DNA of 64,000 bases from Arthrobacter sp. CDRTa11 (lineage in GTDB: Bacteria; Actinomycetota; Actinomycetes; Actinomycetales; Micrococcaceae). The notes under the pieces were generated by a model. The model searched no databases and was not told the origin of the DNA. It saw only the letters and a list, made by a program, of their open reading frames with translations. Positions within the stretch are counted from its first letter, which is position 1. Every line of letters begins with the position of its first letter. The stretch spans positions 62,001-126,000 of the forward strand of contig NZ_CP044532.1 of NCBI RefSeq assembly GCF_026427775.1. The letters run 5' to 3'. This document shows positions 53,631-61,669 of this stretch, piece by piece. The position numbers and the translations under genes were made by a program.

Positions 53631-54554
53631 GTGAACGACACGAACATCATTCAGAACCGGGACCTCCTGGCCTCCTGCTGGACCTGGGCAGGAAACGCAG
53701 CACCGCTTCGGGGCGATGAGACGAGCCCTATCGACGTGCGCACCCGGGTTGAGGCTGCCGCCAAGGCAGGCTGGAAGGGACTGGGCTTTATCCACGCCGA
53801 CCTACCGGAGATCGAAAAGACGATTGGTCTCAAGGGGCTCCGCCAGCTGCTGGACGACAACGGCATCATCCACGTCGAGATGGAATTCCTCGCGGACTGG
53901 TGGAAGACCGGCCCCGAACGCGAAGAATCCGATCGCTGGCGCAAGATCCTGTTCAACGCCGCAGAAATCCTCGGCGTCAAAACCATCAAGATCGGCGCCG
54001 AACTCGCACTCGAAGGCGAGCCGGCGCCTGTCGATGAAACCGCGTTCCACCAGGAATTCGACCGGCTCGCCACCCAGGCCGGGGAAGTGGGCACACGCGT
54101 AGCTCTGGAACCGATGCCCATGAACAACCTCAAGACCATCGAAATCGGCGCGAAGTTCATCAGCGAGGTCAACAACCCCCACGGCGGGCTCACCGTCGAC
54201 ACGTGGCACACCAGCCGCGGCGGCACCCGCTACGAAGACCTGGCCGCCATCCTGCCCATGGACAAAGTCTTCATCGTTGAGATCGATGATGCCCATAAGG
54301 ACGTCAGGGGCTCGCTGTGGGAAGACACCATCAATGAGCGTCTGTACCCCGGTGAAGGTGACCTCGACACGGTTGCCTTCGTCAAAGCCATCCACAACGC
54401 CGGATGGCGCGGACACTGGGGCGTGGAAATCCTCGCGGAATCACACCGCCTGCTGCCGTTGGATCAGGCATTGGCACGCGCCCACGATTCAGCCGCGGCG
54501 ACACTCGAGGCAGCGTCCCAACTGATCGCCGCGGAACAGTCCGAAAAGGTCTAA
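53631..54554 (+). CDS. sugar phosphate isomerase/epimerase-like TIM barrel, module B copy
   Basis: 307 aa from a GTG with AAAGGACG upstream. Paralogue of the 35955 protein: shared N-terminal ASCWTWAGNAAPLRGDETSP, VALEPMPMNNL (Glu ligand), LTVDTWHTSRGG (Asp/His ligands), FIVEIDDAHKD, and HWGVEILAESHRLLP. Metal-dependent TIM barrel as in IolE-type dehydratases. The retention of one such gene per module, beside dehydrogenases and hydroxyquinol dioxygenase, is the main argument that it makes the aromatic ring by dehydration. Confidence 0.85.
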   Translation: MNDTNIIQNRDLLASCWTWAGNAAPLRGDETSPIDVRTRVEAAAKAGWKGLGFIHADLPEIEKTIGLKGLRQLLDDNGIIHVEMEFLADWWKTGPEREESDRWRKILFNAAEILGVKTIKIGAELALEGEPAPVDETAFHQEFDRLATQAGEVGTRVALEPMPMNNLKTIEIGAKFISEVNNPHGGLTVDTWHTSRGGTRYEDLAAILPMDKVFIVEIDDAHKDVRGSLWEDTINERLYPGEGDLDTVAFVKAIHNAGWRGHWGVEILAESHRLLPLDQALARAHDSAAATLEAASQLIAAEQSEKV

Positions 54555-54580
54555 CCCGAGCTAATCCGCGTAAGCCTGAC

Positions 54581-54611
54581 CCACGCGCCACCCTGCAGGG
54601 GTGGTGCGTGG
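54581..54611. terminator. hairpin between the module B operon and the XRE gene
   Basis: CCACGCGCCACCC (54581-54593) pairs with GGGTGGTGCGTGG (54599-54611) with one mismatch. It falls between the TIM-barrel stop and the XRE-cupin start, so it may end the operon or attenuate read-through. Confidence 0.55.
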
Positions 54612-54652
54612 CTCACGTCTGCCACGGAGCCTCACAAGAGAAGCGGAACACC

Positions 54653-55384
54653 ATGAGCGCACCAGCCCCCGAGGCACGATCGGACGCCGCCATCCAGCTT
54701 GGCATGCGTCTTCGTGACGCCCGGCAGAGCACCAAGCTCTCCATACGCGAGCTTGCGCGCCGTGTGGACGTCTCCGCCAGCCTCGTTTCACAGATCGAGC
54801 TGGGCCGCACAACACCGTCTGTCGGAACCCTTTACGCCCTCGTATCAGCACTGGGCTTGTCCCTTGATGCGTTACTGCAGGATGCGGGGCATTCTCCGCC
54901 CGCACGTACCAGTCTTCGGGTCGTTGAAACTCCAACCGTCGTTGAAGACGGGCAGCCTCGGTCATCCGAAGGTGCGGTGAGACCTCTGGTGCCATCTACA
55001 GGGAACAACGAACTTCCCGGACTCCTGGAAGCGAAGGACCGTCCAAAACTACGCGTCGATGGTGTCCTCTGGGAGCGACTCACCGCAGAGAACGACCCCA
55101 ATGTGGAACTACTCCGAGTGACGTACGGAAGCGGCACTGAATCCTGCCCGCCCGACAACCTCATGCGGCACGGTGGACACGAGTACTTCCACATCCTTGA
55201 AGGAAGACTCAACGTGGAAGCCGGCTCCTCCGCAGGAACCCTCAAAGCCGGCGACAGCATCAACTTCGTATCCTCCGCGCCTCACCGGCTCAGCAATCCT
55301 TTCAACGAAGATTGCATCGCAATTTGGGTGGTGGTCGGCCGGCGAAGCCATCAGCAGGATAACCCGGTCTCACCGGTCGCATAG
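54653..55384 (+). CDS. XRE-family regulator with C-terminal cupin, second copy
   Basis: 243 aa from the ATG at 54653; the frame is open further upstream but that part covers the hairpin and has no HTH character. HTH at about 15-75 (LRDARQSTKLSIRELARRVD, SASLVSQIELGRTTPSVGT). The cupin at about 150-235 has ESCPPDNLMRHGGHEYFHIL, LKAGDSINFVS and PHRLSNPFNEDCIAIW. It resembles the 44755 protein throughout. The two bracket the module B operon; one may be local repressor and the other a second sensor. Confidence 0.87.
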   Translation: MSAPAPEARSDAAIQLGMRLRDARQSTKLSIRELARRVDVSASLVSQIELGRTTPSVGTLYALVSALGLSLDALLQDAGHSPPARTSLRVVETPTVVEDGQPRSSEGAVRPLVPSTGNNELPGLLEAKDRPKLRVDGVLWERLTAENDPNVELLRVTYGSGTESCPPDNLMRHGGHEYFHILEGRLNVEAGSSAGTLKAGDSINFVSSAPHRLSNPFNEDCIAIWVVVGRRSHQQDNPVSPVA

Positions 55385-55408
55385 GTAAGCAATAGATACA
55401 ACCATCAC

Positions 55409-55732
55409 ATGCACTCACGGAGCCTTGAAACGGAGTCCCAGTTGAATTCGTCATCCACACATAATTGGGGTCAGAAGCCTGCTGGCGAGGCGCAGCAAAG
55501 CGATGTGGCCACTCCTGCGCATTGGGGCGAGCTGTGCCCTGGTGACCACGTAAGGCTTGTTTGCGCCAAAACTTCCCACTCCGGAATTGTTGACGCGGCA
55601 TCTGCTGACGGTCAGTACCTGTGGCTGCTTCTCAGCGGCGGATTCGGCCGCCGCCTATTTACTAGAGCTGAAGTTGCCAGGACTTACGTCGATCCGATGG
55701 ACCTTGCCAAGCGGTCACGACCAGGGCTCTGA
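55409..55732 (+). CDS. small SH3-like protein, second copy
   Basis: 107 aa from an ATG; a TTG at 55442 with GGAG upstream is an alternative start. The N-terminal ~40 residues are polar and low in complexity. The C-terminal part is one small beta-barrel, HWGELCPGDHVRLVCAKTSH then SGIVDAASADGQYLWLLLSG and GRRLFTRAEV. The same G-D-x-V / G-x-V / W / G-R-R pattern occurs in the 38080 protein of module A. Family not recognised, no known function. Confidence 0.5.
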   Translation: MHSRSLETESQLNSSSTHNWGQKPAGEAQQSDVATPAHWGELCPGDHVRLVCAKTSHSGIVDAASADGQYLWLLLSGGFGRRLFTRAEVARTYVDPMDLAKRSRPGL

Positions 55733-55870
55733 CCTCACGAACTTCAGTGCGGTTGTAAAAGATGGCGGACCTTATGAATCTTCAGGCACGCCGGTGAGTC
55801 AGGGGACACGCCTTTCACGTCTGCTCAATTGCCGCAACACCGACCAGGCCACCCAGCACAGGAGTGAACG

Positions 55871-56023
55871 ATGAAAATGCTGCTCAACCTTTTGTCGGTC
55901 CTCGTCGATGGCGCCGGTTACGGAGGCGATGGCCCAAAAGGTGGGTTCCCCCAGGGGGTCCTTGTTTCCTTTGCCTGGGAAGGCTGGTGGCAAGATGAGC
56001 CAGATGACGGCTCAACGCCTTAG
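55871..56023 (+). CDS. possible 50-aa protein
   Basis: ATG at 55871 with GGAG seven bases upstream; 50 codons to TAG. It begins MKMLLNLLSVLVDGAG, then a Gly/Pro-rich stretch and an acidic, Trp-rich end (WEGWWQDEPDDGSTP). It lies in the 400-bp gap before the Gfo/Idh/MocA paralogue. It could be real or chance; no family is recognised. Confidence 0.25.
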   Translation: MKMLLNLLSVLVDGAGYGGDGPKGGFPQGVLVSFAWEGWWQDEPDDGSTP

Positions 56024-56132
56024 ATGACCGTGGGTCCAGCGGCCCGCCCAGGCACCGGATCTTGGTCCGTAAGTCGAACCAGGTTCAAATACAACCTCGT
56101 CCTGGTATCAGGATCCGACAGGAGACAGCACT

Positions 56133-57242
56133 TTGAAACCGATCACCGTAGGACTTCTCGGAATCACCCACCCGCACGCCTCCGCCCGGGTCCGCGCATT
56201 GCGCGAAATCGAGGGTGTCGAGGTGGTGGCTGCGGCAGACGACGATCCGCGATTGAAGTACTTCACGGACAAGTACGACATGGAGGCCCTCGATATCGAC
56301 GGGGTGCTCCAGGATGAGCGCATCAACGCGATCATGGTGCATTCAAAGAGCGTCAATATGGTCCCGCACGCCCTGCGCGCGCTTGCGGCGGGAAAATCTG
56401 TCGTCGTGGAGAAGCCGGGCGGCGGAACCGTCGATGACCTGCTGAAGCTGGCCGAGGCGGAGACCATGGCCGCTCCGGGATTGGTAGTCCAGGTCGGCTA
56501 CAACGTCCGCCTGGCGCAGTCGGTCACTCGGGCAAAGGAGCTCATAGACGCCGGGACCATCGGGAATGTGGTCAGTGTGTCGGCCAGAGGCGCAGCCCTG
56601 GCCGGCGAGCATCTCACCGCGCATCTAAACCAGCCAGCGGACATGGGAGGGGCGCTGTGGATCATCGGGTGCCACATGATCGATTCCCTGGTCAGCATGT
56701 TTGGGGTCCCGGAGTCCGTCAATGCGCGAGTGCGCAAGTCCGCGGTGCTCTCGGACGCGTCGAGCCGAGAGGACTCCGCAGCTGTGTTGCTGAATTATCC
56801 CGACAGGTCCGCTACGTTCAGCTTCGACAGCCACGACCGTCTTGAATGGTTCGAAAGCTCAGGTATATCCGTCTACGGCACCGCTGGAATGATCGAAATC
56901 GGCGTCCTTCCCCAAAAGCTGAGGATCTACGTCGAGAAGGACCGCGCCGGTTGGTCGGCTGGCTGGACCGAATGGACGCAGAGCTATTTCACTCCGCCGT
57001 TCGCCCGTACTGATGCGAACAAGTTCTCTGAGCTGCCCGAGTTGGAGAACATCAGCAATTTCCGCACGGAAATGCGCGGATGGATCGACAGCATCCGCAC
57101 TGGTGCATCTGTGGTGGCACCCGTCAAGGATGCCCTTTCCGTGGCACGGATTATCGACGCCTGCTACCGGTCCGAGAAAGAGTTCGGCGCATCAGTTCAA
57201 ATTGCTCACGGCGTGACCGTGGACGCGGAGATCACCTCATGA
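56133..57242 (+). CDS. Gfo/Idh/MocA family oxidoreductase, module B copy
   Basis: 369 aa from a TTG with AGGAGACAG upstream. Near-duplicate of the 34876 protein over its whole length (by eye, roughly four of five residues identical), including the odd cofactor motif VGLLGITHPHASARVRALR, VVVEKPGGG and GGALWIIGCHMIDSL. A 12-residue C-terminal extension is added. The TTG start is conserved between the copies. Their similarity is much greater than that between other paralogous genes of the two modules, so this gene was duplicated or exchanged more recently. It stands alone, after the XRE regulator and small genes. Confidence 0.86.
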   Translation: MKPITVGLLGITHPHASARVRALREIEGVEVVAAADDDPRLKYFTDKYDMEALDIDGVLQDERINAIMVHSKSVNMVPHALRALAAGKSVVVEKPGGGTVDDLLKLAEAETMAAPGLVVQVGYNVRLAQSVTRAKELIDAGTIGNVVSVSARGAALAGEHLTAHLNQPADMGGALWIIGCHMIDSLVSMFGVPESVNARVRKSAVLSDASSREDSAAVLLNYPDRSATFSFDSHDRLEWFESSGISVYGTAGMIEIGVLPQKLRIYVEKDRAGWSAGWTEWTQSYFTPPFARTDANKFSELPELENISNFRTEMRGWIDSIRTGASVVAPVKDALSVARIIDACYRSEKEFGASVQIAHGVTVDAEITS

Positions 57243-58179
57243 CAGCCGTTCGCCGGGGAGGCCCACCGCCCGCGTCGCCCACTGATGATTCCTGCCCGAA
57301 GTGCTTAAGTGGCGGCTGCGCCCTAAACGTGAGGGGCTGCGGAGGTAAGGATTCAATTTCAGAGTTTATGTGGGTCGTGACGAATATTCTCAGGCGTGAG
57401 AAGCGATGGATGTCCTCCGAAACGCCAAGATCTGTCAACGAACGGGAATGGGAGTTCTCGCAGCTACTTCCACTTCCGTTGGTTAAAGGCCGATAACCGT
57501 GATTTCGTCAACGTGGCTGAGCTCGACAAAGTCGTTCCGGTGACCCTGTTGCATCCGCTGTTGGGGCCAATTCGGGCGATCCCGGCAGACTATTTGGGAG
57601 CCGTTAGCGTAGCTCCCCTAGCAGCAGTAGCGGTGGATAAGCCATGAAATTTTTCCCGCTTGTGGACGCTGGAACCGGGACCGCGGTCGACCGCAAATCA
57701 AGTGCCTCACTTCTGATTACCCAACCCTAGGCGCCACCTGTCAGCTTGAGGTCCGGTCCAATCTGAGCCTGCAGCGGACCGTCCACGATCTGCCGAAGTG
57801 GCTGAGCATCCCATACCCCATGATCTCCAAGTCCTGCCGCCAGTCCGCCCGCACGCGCCGGTGTCCAGAACCCGGCTGGCAGACGGATGCCAGGACGGTC
57901 ATTCTAGTCCGGTGGTGCCGTGCCGGTGAGCGTCTGAATCAGGACGGTTACTGCTGTGGGGAGCGTGCGTGCCATAGATTGGGCGAGTTGGGTCCTCCAG
58001 TTCAGGTCGGCATTGGTGATTGGTGCTGGTGCAAGGGCTGACGCCGGTGCCCCCCCCGGACCGCCGATTCGGGTGGGACGGAGACTCCGAGGTTCCCCTA
58101 AACGAGTTCCAGGGCCATGGTGAAGCTGACGAGTTCGGTATCGACGGCTGCGTCGCGCAATAGCCAAAGGTTGCGGAGG
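57243..58179. other. gene-poor region with degenerate repeat and fragments
   Basis: About 940 bp. The middle holds repeat copy 3 (57440-57750). A leftward frame ending at 57904 (PITNADLNWRTQLAQSMART) looks like the C-terminus of some protein, but no start or family can be given. Nothing else supports a gene. Confidence 0.4.
57440..57750 (+). repeat. degenerate repeat, copy 3 (right edge of module B)
   Basis: Aligns with copies 1 and 2. It has the longest open frame: SYFHFRWLKADNRDFVNVAE, then LDKVVPVTLLHPLLGPIRAI and VAPLAAVAVDKP-stop (stop at 57645-57647). DNA differences from copy 2 in this frame fall often on third codon positions. The right end keeps a TGTCAG-TTGAGGT match. It is a remnant of a formerly coding sequence spread through this region. 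Confidence 0.6.
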
Positions 58180-58936
58180 CTAGGGCGACATAGTAGGCGG
58201 GTAGTCCGTGCCGCTATCCCATAGGCGATCGATCTGCTCCTTAAAGTGCTTGAACCACTCCTTGTCATCTCTGTCCAGAAGGAAGATCGGCGCACGTTCG
58301 GATTTCCCTTTAAACTCGTACATCTGGACCATGATCAACGCGTCCGGCAAGTCGACGTCCATGGCATTGATTCCGATATGTGGCAAAGTCAATAGTGCGG
58401 ATTTTGACGGCGCCTTTGCCTGGTTCCAACTCTTGGGCGAGCCGCAGCGCATTCTCGATGTCGGCCTTGATGCCCTGGGCATCCTTGGTGGGATGAGTCT
58501 CGGCAATTATCCCTAACAGGCGCTCATTACTGGGGTTTGGTAAGAGTATTTGAACTGAACCGCGGTGTTCCAGGATGCGCGTGAGGTGTTCGTGCATGTT
58601 CGTTATCGTGCGTCGCATCGTTGCACCCGTGTAGAAGTAGCTGTGTGAGACGTTGGTTTGAGCATCCAAATATCTTTGCGGGAACTTGGACGAAAAGAGC
58701 TCTGTCCTTTCCCGTTTCCACGTTTTGACCTCGTCCACGACATCTGCACGATTTCTGAATTGGGATACCGCGAGCAAGCCAAGCAGTGCAACGATGATGG
58801 GGATTAGTTCCTCGTATCGCTTGCTCGTCAAGCCTGCGAACGTGAAATAGGCGGCAGCCACGATCAGGGCCCAGAAATCGATGCGCTTAAGGAATTTTTT
58901 AAGTCCATGTAGTGCCCAGATGCGAACTGCCCTCAA
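58180..58936 (-). pseudogene. frameshifted membrane-anchored protein (unknown C-terminal domain)
   Basis: From a TTG at 58936 the frame encodes two membrane helices (FWALIVAAAYFTFAGL and LIPIIVALLGLLAVSQ), then a cytoplasmic domain (TRILEHRGSVQILLPNPSNE, GAVKIRTIDF). Near 58368-58385 it shifts: the correct continuation is in the next frame (GINAMDVDLPDALIMVQMYE, then LLDRDDKEWFKHFKEQIDRL) and stops at 58180. Joined, the protein would be about 250 aa. Either a real inactivating frameshift or a sequencing error. The 'GSVQILLPNP' stretch recalls phospholipase-D-like/DUF5919-type domains, without certainty. It overlaps the preceding gene by four bases. Confidence 0.6.
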
Positions 58937-59604
58937 CGCGATACCCTCATTCTGAGTTCCTGCTCCAAACGACGAAGGAGCCCCTTCTTCTGCTCATAAC
59001 TGAGTGCGGGACGCTCGTATGTACTCGGCCGGATTTCATCCGATGCGTACATTGTGGCCCGTTCCGACACTGGGGGAGATGTCAGCAATAGAGTCGCAAC
59101 GAACGACCTTTCCCCTATGTGCGTTTCGTGGGGGACATCTGCGGGAACCTCGTGGAACCCACTCCCGGAAACATTGGTCGTCAGAACCGGCCGAAGAAAC
59201 GCTTTGCCGTGCGCGGTGAAAGTATCTTTGTCGACTAGGTAGTTGATGTCAGCAGTGTGGTATTCCGTGGTTCCGCTCACCCCGGGATCTGACGTCTCAT
59301 AGAGAGTCTCGGAATAGGTCCCCACCAAGATGCGGCTGCAGAGGTGCCAAACATGAGTATGAATCGGGGCGTCGTCAGGCCGCCTAACCCGCTCAGTGTC
59401 CGGCCAAACATGGAGGCGCAGTTGTCCAAGGTCGTGATGATCGTCCACATGAAACACCGCAAAGCCGTTGGGGTGCCACCTGCTGTCCAACGAAAGCAGG
59501 TCCGTAAACGAATTGGCGAGTAGGCGATCCGCCGTGCGTTCCAGAGCAATGCGCGCCAATGCGCAAAATGCCTCATAGTCCGCATCTTCACGTATGTGTT
59601 GCAT
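58933..59604 (-). CDS. cupin-like / thiol-dioxygenase-fold protein, unknown function
   Basis: 223 aa. A helical N-terminus (about 1-40) is followed by a beta-rich domain with a His-x-His in DDAPIHTHVWHLCSRILVGT, EYHTADINYLVD, and HEVPADVPHETHIGERSFVA. The histidine spacing suggests a metal-binding cupin such as those of cysteine dioxygenase type. It is translationally coupled to the frameshifted membrane protein. GC is lower than in the catabolic genes, and the pair lies between repeat remnants, so it looks like an acquired accessory unit. Function unknown. Confidence 0.6.
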   Translation of the reverse strand: MQHIREDADYEAFCALARIALERTADRLLANSFTDLLSLDSRWHPNGFAVFHVDDHHDLGQLRLHVWPDTERVRRPDDAPIHTHVWHLCSRILVGTYSETLYETSDPGVSGTTEYHTADINYLVDKDTFTAHGKAFLRPVLTTNVSGSGFHEVPADVPHETHIGERSFVATLLLTSPPVSERATMYASDEIRPSTYERPALSYEQKKGLLRRLEQELRMRVSR

Positions 59605-59704
59605 CTGCGCCCCCTATTCGCTCTACTTCGAAAGCCCTACGAATAATAGCGTCCCGGGTTGAGCTGCCGGAGTCCGGCTCGGCGGGTCGTCAGCGAAACA
59701 CCGA

Positions 59705-59770
59705 TTAGTCACGGAACAGGAGCCCTCGCAGCTACTTCTACTCCCGTGCTTTAAACGCCTGTGAGGACGT
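59705..59770 (+). repeat. partial degenerate repeat (left part only)
   Basis: CTCGCAGCTACTTCTACTCC and GTGCTTTAAACGCC match the left part of repeat copies 1 and 3 (25181-25215, 57456-57495). The rest of the unit is absent. Confidence 0.45.
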
Positions 59771-59856
59771 TCCGTAAAGTAAGCAGGCTAATACCACGTC
59801 TGGAGAGTCGCCTGAGGCTAGTCCGAAACCTTCCATGTTGACCCGCGCCTGCAGGC

Positions 59857-59889
59857 GGAAAGCCGGGTGATGTTTTCACCCGGCTTTCC
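59857..59889 (-). terminator. strong terminator after the amino-acid permease
   Basis: A 14-bp perfect stem, GGAAAGCCGGGTGA (59857-59870) with TCACCCGGCTTTCC (59876-59889), five-base loop. It is 86 bp past the stop of the leftward permease gene. No other gene end is nearby. Confidence 0.75.
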
Positions 59890-59975
59890 TGTTGTGCGCC
59901 CAATCTCCGCGTTTAGTCGCTATATCCCGGGGCTTCCGCGGGGCCCTTTGCGCTCTAAAAGTAGCAGCAGCATGG

Positions 59976-61538
59976 TTATTGAGTGCCGCCCCGAGGTCCG
60001 TCCTCAAGGTCCTTTGGTCCAGTGAGATCCATTTCGAGCAGCGGCACGACTTTTGATTTGGTGATGAAGCGGTGAGTCAGCCATAGGGCGATGAAGATCG
60101 GCAGTCCAATGTAGGAGGAAAGTACCTCCAGGGTCCGTCCGGCAAGCACTGCCTCGTAGTTTTGTCCTGCGATTACCAGGATCAGCAAGGCGAAGGCCAG
60201 CAGTGGGCCGATGGGGAACAGGGATGCTTTGTATGGCAGGTCGCTGACTTTATTTCCCTGGGCGAGGAAGCCGCGCCTGAAACGGTAATGGGAGATGGCG
60301 ATTCCCGCCCAGACGATGAAGCCGCACAGGCCTGACATGTTCAGCAGCCACGAGTAGGCCGCGCCCTGGCCGATGATCGCCGAGAGGAACCCGAAGAGTC
60401 CCACGGACGCGGTGGCCAGCAGGGCCGGGATCGGCACGCCGCGCGCATTGGTTCGGCCGAAGATTTTCGGCGCCATGCCGTCATGGGCCATGGCGTAAAG
60501 CATCCGGGTGGAAGCGTATAGCCCGGAGTTGCCAGCGGACAGGATGGCCGTCAGGATCACCGCGTTCATCAAGGCCGCTGCGAAGGCGATCCCTGCATTT
60601 GAGAAGACCAAGGTGAACGGGGATGCTGCGATGTCGGCTTCGCCGGATGCCAGCAGGCTCGGATCGGTGAAGGGGATCAGGCAGCCGATGATGAAGATGG
60701 CGCCGATGTAGAAAAGCATGATGCGCCAGAAGACGGTGCGGATAGCCTTTGGCACTTCGCGTCGTGGGTTCTTGGCTTCGCCTGCCGCCACGCCCACCAG
60801 TTCGGTGCCTTGGAACGAGAACCCGGCAATCATGAAGACCGAGATGATCGAGACCCAACCCCCGTGGAATACGTCTTCGCGGTTTTCCCAGTTGCTTAGT
60901 CCTGGGGAGGAGTTGCCGAGGATGCCGAAGATCATCAGCACGCCGGCGACCAGGAAGATCACCACTGCGCTGACTTTGATCAGGGAAAGCCAGAACTCTG
61001 ATTCACCGAAGGCTTTCGCTGAGAGGGCGTTGAGCCCGGTCAACACCAGCAGGAAGATTCCGGCCCATACCCAGCCGGGGACCCCCGGGAACCAGAAATC
61101 CATGATGATTCCGGCCGCGACCAGCTCGGCGGCCACGGTGATGGCCCAGTTGAACCAATAGTTCCAGCCGATCGCGAACCCAAAGGACGGGGAGACGAAA
61201 CGGGTGCCAAAGGACTGGAAGGAACCGGCGACCGGGATTTTGGCCGACATTTCGCCCAATGACTGCATCAGCAGGAATACCATCAGTCCGACCAGCGCGT
61301 AGGCGGCCAATGCACCGCCGGGACCTGCCTGTGAAATGGTGCCACCCGAGGCAACAAACAGCCCGGTACCGATCGCACCGCCAATGGCAATCATCTGCAG
61401 GTGGCGGCTGCTTAGTCCGCGCTTGAGCTCATTGGCGGTACCGCCGGATCTACGATCCTCCCTTGTCGCAAGGGAAGAACCGTTTTGTGCCACTTTGTCT
61501 GGCTTGATATCTGCGGAAGTTTCGTTCGTTAGCGTCAT
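59976..61538 (-). CDS. amino-acid permease (APC superfamily, AAT type)
   Basis: 520 aa with 12 membrane helices after a ~40-residue polar N-terminus. The AAT signature is clear: LSSRHLQMIAIGGAIGTGLF then ASGGTISQAGPGGALAAYAL, GEMSAKIPVAGSF and FSFQGTELVGVAAGEAKNPR. It is a proton-coupled importer of neutral or basic amino acids in the cytoplasmic membrane; the exact substrate is not clear. Its ATG overlaps the stop of a 44-codon upstream ORF (61535-61669), implying translational coupling or a regulatory leader. Confidence 0.9.
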   Translation of the reverse strand: MTLTNETSADIKPDKVAQNGSSLATREDRRSGGTANELKRGLSSRHLQMIAIGGAIGTGLFVASGGTISQAGPGGALAAYALVGLMVFLLMQSLGEMSAKIPVAGSFQSFGTRFVSPSFGFAIGWNYWFNWAITVAAELVAAGIIMDFWFPGVPGWVWAGIFLLVLTGLNALSAKAFGESEFWLSLIKVSAVVIFLVAGVLMIFGILGNSSPGLSNWENREDVFHGGWVSIISVFMIAGFSFQGTELVGVAAGEAKNPRREVPKAIRTVFWRIMLFYIGAIFIIGCLIPFTDPSLLASGEADIAASPFTLVFSNAGIAFAAALMNAVILTAILSAGNSGLYASTRMLYAMAHDGMAPKIFGRTNARGVPIPALLATASVGLFGFLSAIIGQGAAYSWLLNMSGLCGFIVWAGIAISHYRFRRGFLAQGNKVSDLPYKASLFPIGPLLAFALLILVIAGQNYEAVLAGRTLEVLSSYIGLPIFIALWLTHRFITKSKVVPLLEMDLTGPKDLEDGPRGGTQ

Positions 61539-61669
61539 GCAACACCTCCGAAGGGCATCAGTGCGCTCCGGCTCAGGTTCCCCGTAGAGCCAGCTGCTCG
61601 GCCGGTGCAGGCATCGTCGCCTGCCGCAATGGCCCGATCATTTGTTTGCGTGTGGGAACCAAGTCCCAT
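61535..61669 (-). CDS. upstream ORF / leader of the amino-acid permease
   Basis: 44 aa (MGLGSHTQTNDRAIAAG... ending LMPFGGVA). It has a near-ideal GGAGG four bases before the ATG, and its TGA overlaps the permease ATG. The same RNA can fold hairpins GCAGGC-GACGAT-GCCTGC and GGCTC-N12-GAGCC. So it may be a leader peptide, a small protein made with the permease, or a structured leader RNA read in one frame by chance. No family is recognised. Confidence 0.45.
   Translation of the reverse strand: MGLGSHTQTNDRAIAAGDDACTGRAAGSTGNLSRSALMPFGGVA

Noticed and set aside
54404..54652. N-terminal extension of the second XRE-cupin protein
   Set aside because: It overlaps the TIM-barrel gene and the hairpin at 54581, and has no homologous part in the paralogue.
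57904..58167. 87-codon minus-strand frame
   Set aside because: The end looks protein-like, but there is no start context or recognisable family; kept only as a note in the gene-poor region.
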